A model generated the notes under the pieces. The model saw nothing but the letters and a program-made list of their open reading frames with translations. It had not been told where the DNA came from and made no database searches. Shown here piece after piece: positions 1 through 6,480 of a DNA stretch of 6,545 nt. The first letter of the stretch is position 1. Every line of letters begins with the position of its first letter. The stretch is from CAZOHG01 sp964579725 (GTDB lineage Bacteria; Zhuqueibacterota; JdFR-76; BMS3Abin05): assembly GCA_964579725.1 (NCBI GenBank), contig CAZOHG010000113.1:1-6545 (forward strand), given 5' to 3'. Made by a program: the position numbers and the translations under genes.

Positions 1-530
1 TGTCCGAGTTCTTACCGAATGTGCTGACGCAGGAAAACGGCTACGGAAGGGCCTACGGAATCGGCCTCACGTCCATTGAACGGCGGTGGAAGGATTTGGA
101 AAACGGACGCCGCTTCATTCAGGAACAGATCGACGGTAAGCATCCCATTGATTACAAAAAATCCTCTGAAAAAGTAGCGGACATTTTGGACGCCTTGGCC
201 AACGGAAAATCGGGCGTGTTTATTACCAATCTGCCCAACACGGGGCAGGTGAGCAATTTGCCTCGGGACGCGATTGTGGAGGGGCTGGCCGAAATTAAAA
301 ACGGGCAAATGCTTCCCATTGAAGTGGGTGAGGTCCCTTCGGCCATTTTGCCTCTGGTGGCTCCGCACGTGTGGCGTCAGGAAATGATTGTGGAGGCTTC
401 TTTTTCGGGGGATTGGCGCCTGGCCGTGGAGGCGCTGGCCTCCGATCCCATGATTCGCGACCCGAAGTCCGTCCGTCAAATGGCTGAGGACTTGCGAAAC
501 GCCCACAAAAAATGGCTGGTTCAGTTTTAG
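1..530 (+). CDS. Glycoside hydrolase family 4 enzyme, C-terminal part (5' end outside window)
   Basis: The frame is open from the left edge (first full codon at base 3) to TAG at 528-530, giving 175 visible residues. GH4 proteins are usually about 430-480 residues, so the start, the NAD-binding Rossmann half and the metal-binding Cys/His residues lie upstream of the window. The visible part matches the family's C-terminal half. It has an SEFLP stretch at the left edge, the segment NLPNTGQVSNLP (about visible residues 76-87), then a V-E-G...G-x-x-L-P-I-E-V-G-E-V-P run, and the closing V-E-A-S-F-S-G-D-W...E-A-L-A-S-D-P block. GH4 enzymes cleave alpha- or beta-glycosides by an NAD+- and metal-dependent oxidation/elimination mechanism, normally in the cytoplasm. 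Members include alpha-glucosidases, alpha-galactosidases, alpha-glucuronidases and alpha-galacturonidases. The visible half does not decide which; the GH67-like neighbour makes a uronidase attractive, but this is inference. Confidence 0.85.
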   Translation, partial: SEFLPNVLTQENGYGRAYGIGLTSIERRWKDLENGRRFIQEQIDGKHPIDYKKSSEKVADILDALANGKSGVFITNLPNTGQVSNLPRDAIVEGLAEIKNGQMLPIEVGEVPSAILPLVAPHVWRQEMIVEASFSGDWRLAVEALASDPMIRDPKSVRQMAEDLRNAHKKWLVQF

Positions 531-560
531 CTTTTTGGGAGAAACGTGCCCCAAAAAGCT
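529..560 (+). terminator. Perfect 11-bp hairpin overlapping the GH4 stop codon; possible terminator
   Basis: AGCTTTTTGGG (529-539) is the exact reverse complement of CCCAAAAAGCT (550-560), with a 10-base loop at 540-549. The left arm begins inside the TAG stop. No T-run follows directly (the next bases are TGTGACAAGG, then five Ts at 572-576), so it is not a standard intrinsic terminator. It could instead protect the 3' end of the GH4 transcript or act in a terminator with poor U-tract. The inverted repeat is certain; its role is not. Confidence 0.5.
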
Positions 561-664
561 TGTGACAAGGATTTTTGTTTGGGTGTCGCGTTTGCCCGTC
601 GAAAAATGGGGGCAGAAAAGAGAAAATCCCCGAAAGGGTGCGAGCCTTTTCCATTCAATTTAAC
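561..664. other. Intergenic spacer before the NodB-like gene, no gene seen
   Basis: No credible coding frame or clear -35/-10 promoter pair was found here. Two small items are visible: a weak 5-bp inverted repeat TGCCC/GGGCA (593-597 and 610-614), and CCCCGAAAGGGTG at 628-640. The latter shares GAAAGGGTG with the palindromic repeat at 6362-6370 and may be a decayed copy. A promoter for the downstream genes could lie here if the hairpin at 529-560 ends the GH4 transcript. Confidence 0.4.
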
Positions 665-670
665 AAAGGG
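665..670 (+). promoter_or_regulatory. Ribosome binding site that decides the start of the NodB-like gene
   Basis: AAAGGG at 665-670 stands 8 bases before ATG at 679. An in-frame GTG at 670 would overlap this purine run and have no Shine-Dalgarno of its own, so the ATG at 679 is preferred (483 rather than 486 residues). Confidence 0.65.
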
Positions 671-678
671 TGCCTTCA

Positions 679-2130
679 ATGTCTAAACTGTACGTAGTGG
701 TTCAATCGCAGGCCTATTTTGTGGACACGGCCTGGGGGTACGGAACGCCTCGGGAGGGCATGCGGGCCATGGCCGATCTGCACCACCGCTACCAGATTCC
801 CGTCACGTGGTTTGTGACGCCCCGCTCTGCGGCGGACATGGCGCAATGGCTTACGCTCTGGCACCAAAAGTACGGCGACGCCGTGGCGCAGTGGATGACC
901 TATCCGCGCGAAAAATGGGGGGTACCGCAGCTGCACACCCAGGACAAAGATTTTGCGGATGAAAAACAGGGGGAAAAGGGCTATTTTTTACACGCTTCGG
1001 AAGCGGAAATGAAGACCCACATTTCGGCGGACCGCGCTGCCATTCAACGGGTGCTGCCCTGGGCGGAACTGAAGGTGGCGGCTCACGGATTGGTCAGCCG
1101 AAATCTTCTGCACGCGCTGGACGCATTGGGGTACCGCGGCTACGGGGGCCACTGCTGGAACCAGGAGGGGACGGACGGACTCACCCACAAGGGGATTCCC
1201 TTTAACCCCTGGTACATCAACCCGGACGCCCAAAAAGCCTCGTTGCAAAACAAGCGTGGGCTGGTGGGCACGCACTGGCTGGCACTCGATCTGACCAGCG
1301 CCTACCATTCTCGCGCCACCTCCATTTACTCAAACGACCCCAATGACACCCAGCGGGCGCACATCTGCCGCGACCGGGACATCGATTTTCTAAAGAATTT
1401 TTTTGATTTCTACCGGGAGAATGCCCGAGAAAACACCTTTTTTTACATGGTGTGGCACAACGAGTCCCACGAAATGCAGTGGGGGAAACACATGCGCACC
1501 TACCCGCCGGACAAGATCGACGACACCATGCTCCAAATGGACGAGTACGCGCGGTACGCCCGCCAATTCGAGGATGTGGAATTTGTGACGCTGCCCCAAT
1601 TGGTCGACCTCTACCGCCGGCAGTTTGAGAAAACCCCGCCCACCTACTACCTCGCTCCCGGAGCCGATTGCCCGGAGCCCTATTTTTATCCCGAACTGAA
1701 TGAAATCGCACGCAATCCCGCCAATCCAAAACCGCCCTACCCGGAGACGTTTTTTTATTACGACGACGAGTGTTACCTGATTTTTAGAGAGGGGGGTTCA
1801 ATCCCTTTGGAAACAAATGATTACACAAAGGCGTACAGGACGACGGTGAACGAAGTTTACCCCACCGAACCCGCTTACAAAGTGAAGGAAATTCGGGAAA
1901 AATCCGCAGCGACAAGAAAAGAGTTCTTCGTTGTAGTGGATTCTCCCAATCGTCAGGTAAGCGGGCTGGCGCTTTGGGGGGATTGGAAGGGCTGGGAGTT
2001 TGTGTCGGCGCCGAAGGGCTCCCGTGTGTACCGGAACAAAGTGGCTTTTTACAAATTTCACCTAACGCCCGGTGAAAATACTTTTCACCTTTATTTGAAA
2101 AAGGGGTCAAAACCAAGACAAAAAATTTGA
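679..2130 (+). CDS. NodB/polysaccharide-deacetylase-like protein with C-terminal beta-rich domain
   Basis: This 483-residue protein has no signal peptide or membrane segment, so it is probably cytoplasmic. The N-terminal ~315 residues look like a divergent NodB-type (CE4-like) barrel. They contain a strand ending in VDTAWGYGTPREG (residues 15-27), IPVTWFVTP (40-48, the usual second strand), AAHGLVSRNLLHALDALGY (134-152), WHNESHE (259-265) and FEDVEFVTLPQLVDLYR (297-313), a typical barrel end. In canonical deacetylases a D-D pair and an H-S/T-x-x-H motif bind metal. Here Asp16, His136, His260 and His264 are the candidates, but the D-D pair and the second His of the H-x-x-x-H are absent, so deacetylase activity is uncertain. 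A Pro/Tyr-rich linker (about 319-365) leads to a C-terminal region (about 412-475) with GLALWGDWKGWEF and a PGENTFHLYLKKG end. That resembles the glycogen-binding/CBM48-type beta sandwich, though weakly. The next gene starts 40 bp downstream. It could act on glycan fragments or be a non-catalytic or different hydrolase of the same fold. Confidence 0.6.
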   Translation: MSKLYVVVQSQAYFVDTAWGYGTPREGMRAMADLHHRYQIPVTWFVTPRSAADMAQWLTLWHQKYGDAVAQWMTYPREKWGVPQLHTQDKDFADEKQGEKGYFLHASEAEMKTHISADRAAIQRVLPWAELKVAAHGLVSRNLLHALDALGYRGYGGHCWNQEGTDGLTHKGIPFNPWYINPDAQKASLQNKRGLVGTHWLALDLTSAYHSRATSIYSNDPNDTQRAHICRDRDIDFLKNFFDFYRENARENTFFYMVWHNESHEMQWGKHMRTYPPDKIDDTMLQMDEYARYARQFEDVEFVTLPQLVDLYRRQFEKTPPTYYLAPGADCPEPYFYPELNEIARNPANPKPPYPETFFYYDDECYLIFREGGSIPLETNDYTKAYRTTVNEVYPTEPAYKVKEIREKSAATRKEFFVVVDSPNRQVSGLALWGDWKGWEFVSAPKGSRVYRNKVAFYKFHLTPGENTFHLYLKKGSKPRQKI

Positions 2131-2170
2131 GCAAGGGATTTACCCGAAACCGAAAGGCAGTTGATTTTTT

Positions 2171-5152
2171 ATGCGACGTCGTGTGGTGTTACGTGTCCTG
2201 TTGGTAGTGTTTCTCTTTCTGCAAACGGCGAATTTGGCCGCGTCCGAACAGGTTATTGTTGTTCGGTTCAGTTCAACGCCTCCTGTTTCCTTTGGCATTC
2301 GACAGCTCCAGAAAGCATTCGCGGAAAAGGGGCGGCGGGTTCGCGTAACCGGTTCTGTCATTTCCTCTCGAGGCTTTCAAATCCTGGTCGGAACCGCCCA
2401 AACCTCTCTTTTTCGAGATCAATTCGGGGCGGTTTTGAGAAAACTTTCCTCAAAGCCGGAATCGTTTCTCATTTTCAAACAAAGAAAAAATCGGCTACTA
2501 ATTGTTGGACGTGACGCAGTGGGTGCCATGTACGGCGTTTTGGATTTGGCGGACCAACTGAATTTCTCTCAAACGACGCATTTTTCATTTGATTCTTTTC
2601 GGGAAAAGAATGAAAGTCCCTTTCTTGCGTTGCGGGGTGTCAATCCCTTTCTTCATGTTCAAGCTCTTTTGGACACCAATTCCTGGTATTTTTCCGACGC
2701 CTTTTGGCGAGATTACCTGACCCGTTTGGCCCGTACGCGCCACAATTTTCTCGATCTTCACGCAGCGTACGATCTCTCCAAAACCAACATGCCCAATGTG
2801 TTTCCCTTTTTCTTCACCGATTCGCTCTTGCCTGAAATTGAAATTCCAGTGGGCCGGGGAGGCAAACAGGTCATTCTTTCTCGTCAGACGACCGCGCGAA
2901 TTTTGGGGCAATTTCAGAAAATCGTTCGGTGGGCCGCCGAGCGCGGCATTCGCGTCGGATTAATGAATTACAACACAGCGGTTCGGGTGAAGGGACACCC
3001 TGTCACGGGCAAGGCGCTCGAGGCGTACACGCGACGGAGTGTTTCCCGTCTGCTGAAAGCCTGTCCCCAGTTGTGGCTCTTTGGATTTCGTGTTGGAGAA
3101 AGCGGCCAGTCGGAGGATTTCTTCCGAAAGGCCTATTTGGAACCCATTCGGAAAATTCGGCCCGATCTTCGTGTGTACACGCGTACCTGGGGCGCTTCCC
3201 CGGAAAAACTACGGCAAATGGGACGAAATCTACCTGGCCGTTTTTTCGTTGAACCCAAATACAACGGGGAGCAATTGGGATTACCGTACCAGGCCATCAC
3301 ATCCCCAATTGAAGGCAATTTGCCCACCAGTTACTCGTACGAAAACTATTGCAGCTTTCCGCAGCCGTTTAAAATCATTTGGCAGGTGCGGGCTAACGGA
3401 ACACATCGTGTTTTCCAGTGGGGTGACCCCGATTTTGTGCGCCGCGCGGTTCGTAGTTTTACCCTGGGCAATGCCGCCGGCTACACCGTTGAACCCATGA
3501 CGGCCTACTACCCCCTCACCGATTTTTTGCACGGTTCCCATTCTCCCCACGGGCGCTTTTTCCGATGGATGCCGCAACGCAATTGGTTTTGGTACGAGCT
3601 CTGGGGACGATTGGGGTACAACCCGGATTTGCCAGATTCTTTTTTTGTTAGGGAATTTGTCCGCCGCTACGGAGGAGCGGCAGGCCCCGAAATCTTTCGG
3701 GCACTGACCGCCGCCAGTCGCATTGTGCCGTTCATTTTTGCCTACCACCGTTTGGGTCCCGATCACCGTCAAATGGCTCCCGAATTGGAGGTGGGAAACG
3801 ATCGGTTTGTAATAGGCGGACATTCCTACCCGGGGACTTTGGTCGATTTTTACCTGACGCCCACCCTCGATCCCCAACATTTTCAAAATATTGCTGAACA
3901 CGTGGACGCTATTTTGGGTATTCCTGAAGGTACCCCTTGGCCGGAGGCCAATGTGCACGCGGGAGGGGATTCCCCCAACATTGCCCACGAGCTGGATTTC
4001 CCCACGGCCAAAGTGACCCCGGAACAGGCCGCACAGTTCTGGTTTGGAGCGGCTTCCGAGGCGCTTCGGGCGCTCGGACGGGCAAAATCGGCCGGCATTT
4101 TACGAAATCGTTCGGCCTTTGTGTGTCTGTCTCTGGATGTGCAGGCGGTGGCCTATTTGGGACGGTACTACGCTTACAAAACGCTCGGTGCCGAGAATTT
4201 GGCCTTTTACCACCGTACCCAAGACTTCGCGCGTTTGCAAACGGCTCGTCGGCAAATTCAACAGGCGCGCGCTCAGTGGGATTCTCTCAGCGCTGTGACG
4301 GAAAAACATTACAAACCCTTCTCGGAATGGCTTCGCATGAAAACCAACCAATTTTCGTGGCGGAAAGAGGGGCAAAAACTTGAGCGCGACCTGATCGATT
4401 TGGACAGAGCCTTTGTGGAGGTTCGAAAAAGAAGACCCTTCTACGGGGCTCGTCCTCGAATCGGTTTCACCCCGATTCGCACAGCGCCGATTGGTAAAGC
4501 CTTGCACTTCCCGATTTTTATCTACACACGCGACCATCTACGGGCACGACTTTTCTATCGATTTGATGGGGAGACAACCTTCCGCGCAATGCCACTCAAT
4601 CCCACTGAGCAACGGAAGGTTTTTGAAGCTGTACTTCCGGCTAACCTACTGAAGCCGGGACGAATGGATTACTTTTTTGAGATAGAGACCTTCTGGAACG
4701 GAAATGATCGCGTGGCGGTCAGGGCGCGGCGAAGACTCCTGAATTGGGTGCGTTTTGACACGCTGGGTGCCCGGGTGTTTGTCCCCCAAAGGGCCCCGGA
4801 CAGAGTCTACACCTTGATCATTCAGCCGCAGGGGCATTTCCTCAAGATTCGCGCTGTTCGAACGGACACGCTGTTCTCTGACCAAATGAAAAAGGTTCTG
4901 AGAATTCGGGCGCAAGTCGAGTCGAAGTACCCGATCAAATGGGCGAAACTCTATTTTAAGGCTCTGCCCTCGTACCTGCCCTGGCAGCACACTGCAATGG
5001 AAAAGAAGGGTGATTTTTGGGAAGCCGTACTGCCGGTGGATTCCCGAGGGGCGTTGTTTTACGTGGAAGTGTGTAATCGATTCGATCAGGCGGTCTTTTC
5101 ACCCGATTGGCGACACTGCGCGCCCTATTGGGTGGTTCCCAGTTGGGAATGA
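2171..5152 (+). CDS. Secreted GH67-like glycosidase (alpha-glucuronidase relative) with C-terminal extension
   Basis: This is a 993-residue protein. Residues 1-25 form a signal peptide: MRRR, a hydrophobic core at 9-17, and a likely cut near Ala24/Ser25. There is no lipoprotein Cys. Residues ~26-135 match the N-terminal domain shared by GH67 and GH20-type enzymes, including ILVGTAQT (71-78) and VGRDAVGAMYGVLDLADQL (112-130). A TIM-barrel-like region follows (about 150-480), with VRWAAERGIRVGLMNYN (252-268), FGFRVGESGQS (304-314), FVEPKYNGEQLG (359-370) and GYTVEPMTAYYP (437-448). WGRLGYNPDLP (478-488) closely echoes the GRLAWNPDLS signature of alpha-glucuronidases. Candidate catalytic acids are Glu310, Glu361/Glu367, Asp419 and Glu441, assigned by memory-based alignment. 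A helical region (~610-755) precedes two related beta-rich modules (~760-860 and ~905-990). GH67 enzymes are usually about 700 residues, so the last ~230 are extra. An alpha-glucuronidase or other uronic-acid glycosidase is the best guess; a separate unassigned family is possible. ATG 2171 is chosen because it gives the signal peptide. The nearest purine run (AAAGG, 2153-2157) is 13 bases away, so initiation may be weak. Confidence 0.62.
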   Translation: MRRRVVLRVLLVVFLFLQTANLAASEQVIVVRFSSTPPVSFGIRQLQKAFAEKGRRVRVTGSVISSRGFQILVGTAQTSLFRDQFGAVLRKLSSKPESFLIFKQRKNRLLIVGRDAVGAMYGVLDLADQLNFSQTTHFSFDSFREKNESPFLALRGVNPFLHVQALLDTNSWYFSDAFWRDYLTRLARTRHNFLDLHAAYDLSKTNMPNVFPFFFTDSLLPEIEIPVGRGGKQVILSRQTTARILGQFQKIVRWAAERGIRVGLMNYNTAVRVKGHPVTGKALEAYTRRSVSRLLKACPQLWLFGFRVGESGQSEDFFRKAYLEPIRKIRPDLRVYTRTWGASPEKLRQMGRNLPGRFFVEPKYNGEQLGLPYQAITSPIEGNLPTSYSYENYCSFPQPFKIIWQVRANGTHRVFQWGDPDFVRRAVRSFTLGNAAGYTVEPMTAYYPLTDFLHGSHSPHGRFFRWMPQRNWFWYELWGRLGYNPDLPDSFFVREFVRRYGGAAGPEIFRALTAASRIVPFIFAYHRLGPDHRQMAPELEVGNDRFVIGGHSYPGTLVDFYLTPTLDPQHFQNIAEHVDAILGIPEGTPWPEANVHAGGDSPNIAHELDFPTAKVTPEQAAQFWFGAASEALRALGRAKSAGILRNRSAFVCLSLDVQAVAYLGRYYAYKTLGAENLAFYHRTQDFARLQTARRQIQQARAQWDSLSAVTEKHYKPFSEWLRMKTNQFSWRKEGQKLERDLIDLDRAFVEVRKRRPFYGARPRIGFTPIRTAPIGKALHFPIFIYTRDHLRARLFYRFDGETTFRAMPLNPTEQRKVFEAVLPANLLKPGRMDYFFEIETFWNGNDRVAVRARRRLLNWVRFDTLGARVFVPQRAPDRVYTLIIQPQGHFLKIRAVRTDTLFSDQMKKVLRIRAQVESKYPIKWAKLYFKALPSYLPWQHTAMEKKGDFWEAVLPVDSRGALFYVEVCNRFDQAVFSPDWRHCAPYWVVPSWE

Positions 5153-5225
5153 CGGCTGGAGGCTCGGTAAAATCCGAAGCAGGTCGTCAAAAACCAAAGA
5201 AAGGCCAGTTAGAATTTTGAGAAAA

Positions 5226-5231
5226 GCGGAG
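5226..5231 (+). promoter_or_regulatory. Ribosome binding site of the GDPD gene
   Basis: GCGGAG at 5226-5231 lies 8 bases before ATG 5240, a good Shine-Dalgarno distance. It supports ATG 5240 over the immediately following GTG at 5243. Confidence 0.6.
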
Positions 5232-5239
5232 CATTTTGA

Positions 5240-6151
5240 ATGGTGAAAAAAGTCGTTACGATCTTTTTTAATTTGTTTTTATTTTTCCTTTTGTTGGCTT
5301 CGCTTGTTTTTGTGCTGCTGCGATGGGAAATGCAATGGCAAGAACCCACCGGGGCGCCTTCGGAATTGGGAAAAATTTTGCGGGCGTTTCACAATCCCAA
5401 TTCTTCCGTTGTTTTGGTGGCTTCGCATCGGGCAACTCACCTGCGAGCTCCGGAGAATTCCCTCCCCGCCATTCGGGACGCCATTTTGCTGGGCACGGAT
5501 GTGGTGGAATTGGATGTCCGAACCACCAAAGACGATTCACTGATTCTCATGCACGACAGCTCGGTTGACCGCACCACGAACGGCAAGGGAAAGGTGCGCC
5601 ATTTGACATTTGGAGAAATTCGGCAGTTGTCGTTTAAGAAAACCGTGCACGGGATATCCGAGCAGCCGCGTGTACCCACGCTTCGGGAGGCGTTGCAAAC
5701 GGCCAATGGGAAAATTTTGGTGGATATTGATTGGAAAGATGCTTCAGCAAAGGATTTAGTAGAAATAGTCCGAGAAACGGGCACTCTGGGGCAGGTTCTC
5801 TTTTTCTCGCGGAATTTTGCCAAACTGGACAGTGCCCGGATTCTGGCACCCGGGGCGCTGGTGATGCCGCGGGCGAAATCGGCCGACGAAATTGACAGCA
5901 TCCTGGCCCGATTTCATCCGCCGGTGGTGCACATCGATCCGGGGCTGTACACGCCGGAAGTCGTCCGAAAATTGAGGGCGGCAGGGGCACGGATTTGGAT
6001 TAATTCGCTGGGCAAAACGGATTTGCTGCAGGTGTTTTTGGGCAAAAAACGCACCTTCGGCAAGCTAATTGCCGGTGGAGCCAACATGATTCAAACCGAC
6101 CGCCCGCAGGCCTGGTTGAACTACTTGAGAAAGCAGCGGCGACATTGGTAA
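5240..6151 (+). CDS. Membrane-anchored glycerophosphodiester phosphodiesterase (GDPD family)
   Basis: This 303-residue protein hydrolyses, by family, glycerophosphodiesters to glycerol 3-phosphate plus an alcohol, using a divalent metal. Lysines 3-4 precede one hydrophobic segment (about 7-27) with no clear cleavage site, so it is probably an inner-membrane anchor with the catalytic domain outside the cytoplasm. Motifs in order: SHRATHLRAPENSLPAI (62-78), with His63, Arg64 and Glu72; DVVELDVRTTKDDSLILMHD (87-106), with metal ligands Glu90 and Asp92 and catalytic His105; VDRTTNGKG (109-117); VPTLREAL (145-152); VDIDWK (161-166); and the closing MIQTDRP (283-289). The domain is complete at normal length. 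Two deviations are visible: HRAT replaces the usual HRG, and Asp164 stands where most members have Glu in I-E-x-K. From memory, both fit a GDPD subfamily common in Bacteroidota with the pattern HRGDWRNAPENS and a D-K motif. It lies 87 bp after the GH67-like gene with no convincing terminator between, so co-transcription is plausible. It could release glycerol phosphate from lipids or from glycerophosphate-substituted glycans. Confidence 0.93.
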   Translation: MVKKVVTIFFNLFLFFLLLASLVFVLLRWEMQWQEPTGAPSELGKILRAFHNPNSSVVLVASHRATHLRAPENSLPAIRDAILLGTDVVELDVRTTKDDSLILMHDSSVDRTTNGKGKVRHLTFGEIRQLSFKKTVHGISEQPRVPTLREALQTANGKILVDIDWKDASAKDLVEIVRETGTLGQVLFFSRNFAKLDSARILAPGALVMPRAKSADEIDSILARFHPPVVHIDPGLYTPEVVRKLRAAGARIWINSLGKTDLLQVFLGKKRTFGKLIAGGANMIQTDRPQAWLNYLRKQRRHW

Positions 6152-6282
6152 AAAGAAGCCCATTTTGCCAAAAAATTTCGGTAAAAAGGTCGTTCCTCCC
6201 CTTAGCAAAGAGGTGACCACCAAAGAGGTTTTGAAAATTGACAATTAGAATTTCAATGTTCGGAATTTCTGTTCAAATCTTG
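6152..6282. other. Gene-free stretch after the GDPD gene
   Basis: No credible coding frame or RNA gene is seen. A weak, G-T-containing inverted repeat (6163-6169 with 6180-6186) is not followed by a T-run and is not called a terminator. A 9-base direct repeat CAAAGAGGT occurs at 6206-6214 and 6221-6229 (15-base period). With the repeats that follow, the whole stretch from 6152 to the window end holds no gene. Confidence 0.5.
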
Positions 6283-6302
6283 CGCCCCGAAGGGGCAGAA
6301 TA
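6283..6302 (+). repeat. Palindromic module B, first copy (+ orientation)
   Basis: GCCCC (6284-6288) and GGGGC (6292-6296) pair around a GAA loop, and GAATA follows the stem (6298-6302). Its core CGCCC...GGGGC.GAATA lines up with the module B hairpin at 6481-6495 read on the - strand, which is also followed by GAATA. It begins 73 bases before the matching position of the next + copy (6356), which suggests an alternating B-A-B array. Confidence 0.6.
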
Positions 6303-6306
6303 GAAT

Positions 6307-6370
6307 AGCCCAGGGCAGCGCCCTGGGGAAATGGACGATCGTTCCTTGAAAGAAGAACCCTGAAAGGGTG
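6307..6370 (+). repeat. Two-hairpin repeat unit (modules A and B), + orientation
   Basis: Module A is an 8-bp perfect stem, CCCAGGGC (6309-6316) with GCCCTGGG (6320-6327) and a 3-base loop. Module B is ACCC (6357-6360) with GGGT (6366-6369) around TGAAA. The first A of AGCCC (6307) is 51 bases before CCCTGAAAGGG. The same arrangement, offset 52 bases, is found on the - strand at the window end. It looks like a dispersed REP-type element. Frames reading through it on the - strand are not taken as genes. Confidence 0.7.
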
Positions 6371-6464
6371 AAATAAAATTCGGGAATACGTTCCGTTCAA
6401 ACAAGAAGCAAGGACGTGACCAACGGAAGACATTCGGACGCGATTTTTGGGATTGGGGCAAAAT

Positions 6465-6479
6465 AATAATTGCATTATT
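6465..6479. repeat. AT-rich 6-bp hairpin beside the inverted repeat unit
   Basis: AATAAT (6465-6470) and ATTATT (6474-6479) pair around TGC, directly abutting module B of the - strand unit. It may be part of the repeat element or a chance AT-rich palindrome. Confidence 0.35.
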
Positions 6480-6480
6480 C

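Noticed and set aside
12..554. Open frame of 180 codons on the - strand
   Set aside because: It lies opposite the GH4 coding region, whose motifs are clear; the product has no recognisable domain.
670..672. GTG as start of the NodB-like gene
   Set aside because: It overlaps the purine run that is well placed for ATG 679 and adds only three residues.
1217..1729. Open frame of 170 codons on the - strand
   Set aside because: Arg/Cys/Gly-rich translation antisense to the NodB-like gene; typical of a shadow frame in GC-rich sequence.
3281..3988. Open frame of 235 codons on the - strand
   Set aside because: Antisense to the barrel and following part of the GH67-like gene, with no domain or plausible ribosome binding site recognised.
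5162..5175. Small TCGG/CCGA inverted repeat between the GH67-like and GDPD genes
   Set aside because: Only four paired bases and no T-run, so it cannot be supported as a terminator.
6163..6186. Inverted repeat after the GDPD gene as intrinsic terminator
   Set aside because: The stem is short, includes a G-T pair, and no T-run follows.
6245..6475. Two overlapping - strand frames at the right end
   Set aside because: They read straight through the palindromic repeats; the peptide reflects repeat sequence rather than a protein family.
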